Position numbers and translations under genes: made by a program. 9,427 nt of DNA from Nitrospirae bacterium RBG_13_39_12 (GTDB lineage Bacteria; Nitrospirota; Thermodesulfovibrionia; Thermodesulfovibrionales; SM23-35), in assembly GCA_001805125.1 (NCBI GenBank), contig MHEF01000147.1:1001-10427 (forward strand), in the 5' to 3' direction. Of this stretch, positions 6,065-9,427 are shown in pieces. How positions within the stretch are numbered: position 1 is the first letter of the stretch; each line of letters begins with the position of its first letter. The notes under the pieces are model-generated. The model searched no databases. It was not told the origin of the DNA and saw nothing but the letters and a program-made list of their open reading frames with translations.

Positions 6065-6970
6065 TTAGTTCCATGGTTGAAGACATGCCGGGTCTCGTTT
6101 GTCAAATGTCTTGTGTGAAACATAAGTTCTGCCTCTGCATCCACCTCTGCATTCAATGACTTTTTCGCAGTCCCCGCATTCGCGGGGAGGCATAGAAATA
6201 AATTTCCTTATTTCCTGTCTTATGTTTGATGAAAATATTTCTGTCAGGCTTTCGGATAAAAGATTACCAAGTACGACTGGCAGCAAAGGACACGGCGTTA
6301 CATCCAGGCTTCCTGATATATATATCATTGTATTACCCCCCTGGCACCCTTTCTCATTTTGATTGAGTCCCCTATTGAAGGTTTTCCACAGGAATGGGTC
6401 ATGAATGACAATGTTCAAGCCGTTAGTTTTAATGTGTTTAATCTTTTCTGAAAGCCATTGATTTTTTTCTGAGTCCAGCCAGAAGATCTTTTCATCTGCT
6501 GAGACCCTTTGTATCGGGAAGTGAACATTATTTATGCCTGCTTCTGAACATGACCTTAAAATGTCCGGTACATTGTTAAAGGTATTTTCAGTTATTGAAT
6601 AAGAAATACCGATGGAATGTATGCCAGGTTTTTCAGATTGTATTTTTTCAGCGATTGATGCGATTTGGTCGGTAGAATCAATACTGATTAATATTTTTTT
6701 TAGTGCCGGCATGAAGTTTTCCAAATCTGAAATTTCAAGTGCTGGATAGCTTGCCGTCAAAGTTACGTTTATATTTTCATCCTTCAAATTTTTCAGGATG
6801 ATAGAACAATCAGTACCAATGGATGGAGAGGGGTCCCATATATTAAGGAAGAAAATTTTATTTAAAAGCAGGTCGTCACATATACGATTGATGACATTCT
6901 GACTAACGTTTGATACAGGGTTAAGATCCCAGAAGACTATGATTGGTGCTCTGAGGTTATTGAGATTCAT
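6065..6970 (-). CDS. SPASM-domain protein with degenerate radical SAM domain (GeoRSP-type)
   Basis: 301 aa that aligns by eye with the radical SAM enzyme encoded just upstream, but without its catalytic cluster. Aligning Trp14 here with Trp15 there puts Ser20, Gln24 and Ile27 where CX3CX2C should be, and WDPSP (45-49) where GGGEP should be. The C-terminal SPASM domain keeps all seven cysteines: Cys209, Cys227, Cys265-X2-Cys268-X5-Cys274-X3-Cys278 and Cys296. It can therefore probably hold auxiliary Fe-S clusters but not cleave SAM. I recall a third component of the 'GeoRSP system' described as a SPASM-domain protein, which this fits. A partner or scaffold role for the active enzyme is inference. 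The frame is intact and the start overlaps the previous gene by 14 bp, so it does not look like a pseudogene. Confidence 0.9.
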   Translation of the reverse strand: MNLNNLRAPIIVFWDLNPVSNVSQNVINRICDDLLLNKIFFLNIWDPSPSIGTDCSIILKNLKDENINVTLTASYPALEISDLENFMPALKKILISIDSTDQIASIAEKIQSEKPGIHSIGISYSITENTFNNVPDILRSCSEAGINNVHFPIQRVSADEKIFWLDSEKNQWLSEKIKHIKTNGLNIVIHDPFLWKTFNRGLNQNEKGCQGGNTMIYISGSLDVTPCPLLPVVLGNLLSESLTEIFSSNIRQEIRKFISMPPRECGDCEKVIECRGGCRGRTYVSHKTFDKRDPACLQPWN

Positions 6971-7964
6971 ACCAGCAATGAGGGTCAGGGTTGTTTATGT
7001 CACCTGTAAGGGCAAGCGCTCTTGCTGTACAGCCACCGAGGCAGTCGGAATAATAACCGCATTTCTGGCATTTCCCCCTGGGGGTCTTATTCCTCATCAT
7101 ATCAAGAACCGGGGAGTTATTCCAGATTTCCGAAAGGTTATCATTCAGGATATTCCCAATAACAATCGGGATAAAACCGCATGGTGTTATATCGCCGTTT
7201 GATTTTATGTTAAGAGACAGCTTGCCGCAGACACTGCCTTTAACAAGTGAGCTGCCGTCTTTGTATCCTAAAGAAGCTATTATCGGGTCTTCAACAGATA
7301 TATGAATGTCGCTGGTTTTCTGCTTTGCATTTAATGCCTCGAGGTAAAAGACTCTCCATTCTTCCGGGGAGAGATCCAGTTCGTCTTTATTGGAATAGCC
7401 GAGACCTGTACATTTATAGTTATGAAAGTTCAGGTGTTTGACATTGTTCTGCCTTGCCATCTCTATTAATTTGTCGATATCTTTGCAGTTAATCTTGCAT
7501 ATAACTGTTGAAATAGAAGTCTCGATACCGACTTCGTTCAAGGGGAAAAGTGCTTTTAATGCCCTTTTGTGGCTTTCTTTAACTCCTCTGAAGTCATCGT
7601 GAGTTCCGGGAATATGGCTGTCGATACTTATCCCTACTTTCGAAAATCCGGATTCTTTAAGTTTAACCGCTGTTTCGCTGCTTATCAAATAGCCATTGCT
7701 GTTCATGGAAACACTCAGTCCCCTGCCTGAAGCGAAAACGGCGATATCAAACAGGTCCTTTCTCAGGAGAGGTTCCCCGCCGCCGAAATTGATTGAGAAA
7801 ACACCTGCTTCTTTAATCTTTTCTATACAGTGTGAGAGGTTTTGTCTGTCGAGTTCCTCTGAAGGGTCATCTCTGCTGTAACAATGTCTGCATTTGAAGT
7901 TGCACCTGTTAGTAATAGCCCAGTTGATCGTGAGAGGCGCCTTCAGTATCCAGTCATTCTTCAT
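6957..7964 (-). CDS. Radical SAM/SPASM peptide- or protein-modifying enzyme (GeoRSP-type)
   Basis: A 335-aa radical SAM enzyme with a C-terminal SPASM domain. The SAM-binding [4Fe-4S] motif CNFKCRHC gives Cys21, Cys25 and Cys28, followed by GGGEP at 61-65. The SPASM pattern is complete: Cys246, Cys262 (DITPC), Cys299-X2-Cys302-X5-Cys308-X3-Cys312 and Cys330, able to hold two auxiliary clusters. Relatives such as PqqE and sactipeptide or ranthipeptide maturases cross-link or modify peptide substrates; anaerobic sulfatase-maturating enzymes share the layout. With the PqqD-like gene before it and the SPASM-only gene after it, it matches the GeoRSP arrangement as I remember it. Substrate and reaction are unknown. 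The ATG overlaps the PqqD-like gene by 11 bp, with AAAGGG 10 nt upstream, indicating coupled translation. No residues are missing. Confidence 0.97.
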   Translation of the reverse strand: MKNDWILKAPLTINWAITNRCNFKCRHCYSRDDPSEELDRQNLSHCIEKIKEAGVFSINFGGGEPLLRKDLFDIAVFASGRGLSVSMNSNGYLISSETAVKLKESGFSKVGISIDSHIPGTHDDFRGVKESHKRALKALFPLNEVGIETSISTVICKINCKDIDKLIEMARQNNVKHLNFHNYKCTGLGYSNKDELDLSPEEWRVFYLEALNAKQKTSDIHISVEDPIIASLGYKDGSSLVKGSVCGKLSLNIKSNGDITPCGFIPIVIGNILNDNLSEIWNNSPVLDMMRNKTPRGKCQKCGYYSDCLGGCTARALALTGDINNPDPHCWYESQ

Positions 7965-8268
7965 AATAGATAAACCCTTTTTCTTTGAGTTCTGATAAAA
8001 ATTTTGTTACATCTTCTTTCAGGATAGCAGGCTCTACATCAAACTTATCAGTCAATTCGGAGATTATTTCGTCCGTTTTCCTTCCGTCGCACTTCTTCCA
8101 TATCTCGGTTCCGAGGACATTCAGTGCCAGCATTGTGCCGCCTGAATACAGTACCGATGTCCCGATATTCTGAACATCGTCTCCTTTTTCAAGTCCTTCA
8201 AATGCTTGAGCCTTGAATTTTTCTTCCTCTCTCCACATGACGTCAGGGTTTCTGTAAATTTTCGGCAT
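7954..8268 (-). CDS. PqqD-like protein, putative peptide-recognition (RRE) subunit (GeoRSP-type)
   Basis: A 104-aa protein whose C-terminal two thirds is PqqD-like: ALNVLGTEIWKKCDGRKTDEI (48-68) followed by a helical stretch DVEPAILKEDVTKFLSEL ending near GFIYYEE. PqqD-type domains are small winged-helix folds that bind the leader of a precursor peptide and present it to the radical SAM partner. The first ~35 residues, including YRNPDVMWREEE, are an extra segment not typical of the shortest PqqD proteins. The ATG at 8268 is preceded by AAGGAG with 7 nt spacing, and an in-frame TGA lies 6 nt upstream, so the start is secure. It overlaps the radical SAM gene by 11 bp. The substrate it recognises is not identified. 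Confidence 0.93.
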   Translation of the reverse strand: MPKIYRNPDVMWREEEKFKAQAFEGLEKGDDVQNIGTSVLYSGGTMLALNVLGTEIWKKCDGRKTDEIISELTDKFDVEPAILKEDVTKFLSELKEKGFIYYEE

Positions 8269-8335
8269 AGATCATCTCCTTTCCCACTGCAGCATCTGTA
8301 ATTGACCGTGCATCTTTTCCCGGCAAAATGTTCAT
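8243..8335 (-). CDS. Possible 30-aa ORF between the lipoprotein and PqqD-like genes
   Basis: A short frame starting MNILPGKDAR and ending AENLQKP. Its ATG overlaps the lipoprotein stop as ATGA, a common coupling arrangement, and AAGGA lies 8 nt before it. Its last 26 nt overlap the start of the PqqD-like gene in another frame. It has no cysteine and one interior Tyr, and resembles no precursor I know. Position directly before a PqqD/radical SAM pair makes it a candidate substrate or a coupling peptide. It may equally be chance, and the overlap with the strong ribosome site of the next gene argues for caution. Confidence 0.25.
   Translation of the reverse strand: MNILPGKDARSITDAAVGKEMIYAENLQKP
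8276..8281 (-). promoter_or_regulatory. Strong Shine-Dalgarno for the PqqD-like gene
   Basis: AAGGAG 7 nt before the ATG at 8268, the best ribosome site in the window. It suggests the cassette is translated independently of the lipoprotein gene even if co-transcribed. Confidence 0.7.
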
Positions 8336-9318
8336 TCTCCGGATCCTTTAACCCTGCTTTTAAGGATAGGGTCGTATATTATTTCTGCGATTTCCGGGTC
8401 ATCTTTCTTATCAAATATAAGCCCATCTATCTCGTTCTTATTTATTGTCCCGAACCAGTTGTTCCTGGCGTCCACGTCAGTGTCCTGTTCATCAGCTATA
8501 GCCAGGTTGTATTCCTTATTTTTATAAATGTTATTAAAACAAATCTTTGGTCCATCAGACTTATAAAGATAGATTCCTTTGTAATTGCCTGTAATGTCGT
8601 TATAACTTATGAGGGCGCTGCTTTTCTCCTTTGACCATATGCCGAAGAGTTTATTGTCTTTTATATTATTGTAGGAGATCAAAGCCTCGGAATTTCTGAT
8701 GGAGATACCGCCCTTATTATTATGAATGATATTGTGGGTAACGATTATTGCGGATTCTTTACCGTACCAGTCAGCATCAGGAAGCGCTTCTTCCTTTTTG
8801 ACTGATATAGCAAGACCATTCTTCATAAACTCGTTGTGCGATATAAGGACAGTTGAGCTATGCGCATGTATTCCGTTATATGCAAAAACTATCCTGCAAT
8901 ATTCAATGATACTATTGTTGCTTCCAAGCAGGTTGATGGCTCCCCAGTCTGCTATTTTAGGATTCCTCTCTGCTGAAGTAAAAATAATTATGTTATCCCT
9001 CGTCCCCTGTGCAATAAGCCTCCCTCTTATGATAATCTCAGCCTGGGGATAATACGGGGAATCATAGCCGAAAAAATTTCTTCCACTGGATTCATTTATC
9101 CTCAGAAATTTTATTGTTGTCCCGGGTGCGATGGTAAGTGTAACACCCGGTGGAACATACACATCACCTGTAATCTTTATTACCCCGCTCCATGTCGTGT
9201 CTTTTTTGACGGTATCCATACCTATCTCGATTGCCTTTTCCCCGCAGTTTGAAAGTAGTAGCAGTGTTACAGTGCAAAGAATCAGCATAAATGACAGCGG
9301 GCAGGGGAAGGCCTTCAT
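8332..9318 (-). CDS. Right-handed parallel beta-helix lipoprotein
   Basis: An exported repeat protein, 328 aa from the chosen start. The signal peptide MKAFPCPL...TLLLLSNC has a hydrophobic core and a lipobox-like LLSNC with Cys25 (Asn at -1 is less usual), so it is probably a lipoprotein. Next comes the cap-like segment GDVYVPPGVTLTIAPGTTIKF, then about seven beta-helix rungs rich in Asn and Ile (SYNNIKDNKLFGI, SYNDITGNYKGIYL, CFNNIYKNKEYNL). Such folds occur in carbohydrate-active enzymes, adhesins and NosD-like proteins; no catalytic motif is evident. The frame stays open to an ATG at 9372. I chose 9318 because it gives a 25-residue signal rather than a 43-residue one; neither start has a Shine-Dalgarno. 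It lies 63 nt upstream of the PqqD-like gene and may head that operon. Confidence 0.87.
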   Translation of the reverse strand: MKAFPCPLSFMLILCTVTLLLLSNCGEKAIEIGMDTVKKDTTWSGVIKITGDVYVPPGVTLTIAPGTTIKFLRINESSGRNFFGYDSPYYPQAEIIIRGRLIAQGTRDNIIIFTSAERNPKIADWGAINLLGSNNSIIEYCRIVFAYNGIHAHSSTVLISHNEFMKNGLAISVKKEEALPDADWYGKESAIIVTHNIIHNNKGGISIRNSEALISYNNIKDNKLFGIWSKEKSSALISYNDITGNYKGIYLYKSDGPKICFNNIYKNKEYNLAIADEQDTDVDARNNWFGTINKNEIDGLIFDKKDDPEIAEIIYDPILKSRVKGSGE

Positions 9319-9386
9319 TCTTGAGTGTTGAACGTAATTTCTGTTTTTGTCTGCCAACCTCAGACTCCGCATTTTTTAAATCTTGA

Positions 9387-9414
9387 TTTATGGATTTTGA
9401 CCATGGTTAATCAA
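9387..9414 (-). promoter_or_regulatory. Weak candidate promoter for the lipoprotein/radical SAM operon
   Basis: Minus-strand TTGATT (9409-9414) and CATAAA (9387-9392) with a 16-bp spacer, each 4/6 to consensus. It would give a leader of roughly 60 nt to the ATG at 9318. The region is AT-rich, so chance matches are expected. Confidence 0.25.
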
Positions 9415-9427
9415 GGCTGCTCTGAAA

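Noticed and set aside
6065..6970. Calling the SPASM-only gene a pseudogene of a radical SAM enzyme
   Set aside because: The frame is intact, the start overlaps the upstream gene, and all seven SPASM cysteines are kept, which is not random decay.
8302..8634. 110-codon plus-strand frame opposite the lipoprotein 3' end
   Set aside because: Fully antisense to a clear beta-helix repeat region, with no supporting start signal or motif.
9319..9372. 18-residue N-terminal extension of the lipoprotein to the ATG at 9372
   Set aside because: It would give a 43-residue signal with a long charged start and has no Shine-Dalgarno. It remains possible, since the frame is open.

Overview
The window reads as chromosomal DNA from an AT-leaning anaerobic Gram-negative bacterium. 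The three-gene PqqD / radical SAM-SPASM / SPASM-only cassette is the arrangement I recall as the 'GeoRSP system', first noted in Geobacter relatives. With a lipoprotein of the beta-helix type and a membrane GAF/HD-GYP protein, it points to Desulfobacterota or Nitrospirota. I cannot choose between these from sequence alone. There are no tRNA or rRNA genes, no CRISPR array and no insertion sequence.

Layout. Positions 1-1892 (minus) hold hisD (histidinol dehydrogenase) followed by ald (alanine dehydrogenase, cut by the window edge). Positions 1893-2105 are a divergent promoter region. Positions 2106-3413 (plus) encode a two-TM GAF + HD-GYP protein that converges on, and overlaps by 9 bp, an unrecognised 358-aa conserved-looking gene (3405-4481, minus). 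Positions 4482-4748 are a second divergent region with an 11-bp inverted repeat and a possible 31-aa ORF. truA (4749-5516, plus) then overlaps by 4 bp the end of the long minus-strand operon.

The minus-strand operon, in transcription order from 9318 to 5513, is: a beta-helix lipoprotein; a possible 30-aa ORF whose ATG overlaps the lipoprotein stop as ATGA; a PqqD-like peptide-recognition protein; a radical SAM/SPASM enzyme with all ten expected cysteines; a second protein that keeps the seven SPASM cysteines but has lost the CX3CX2C cluster motif; and a small HD-domain phosphohydrolase. The last four genes overlap or lie within 6 nt of each other, so they are almost certainly co-expressed. 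The simplest reading is a peptide- or protein-modification system: PqqD-like domain binds the substrate, the active radical SAM enzyme modifies it, and the degenerate SPASM protein is a partner. No substrate is established; the 30-aa ORF and the lipoprotein are the local candidates.

Three genes (hisD, the GAF/HD-GYP gene, truA) lack a well-placed Shine-Dalgarno but have a promoter-like -10 element 7-8 nt before the ATG, suggesting leaderless transcripts. Several downstream genes do have Shine-Dalgarno sites. The HD-GYP domain is also unusual: it keeps its metal ligands but lacks the lysine of HDxGK and about eight residues of the following loop.
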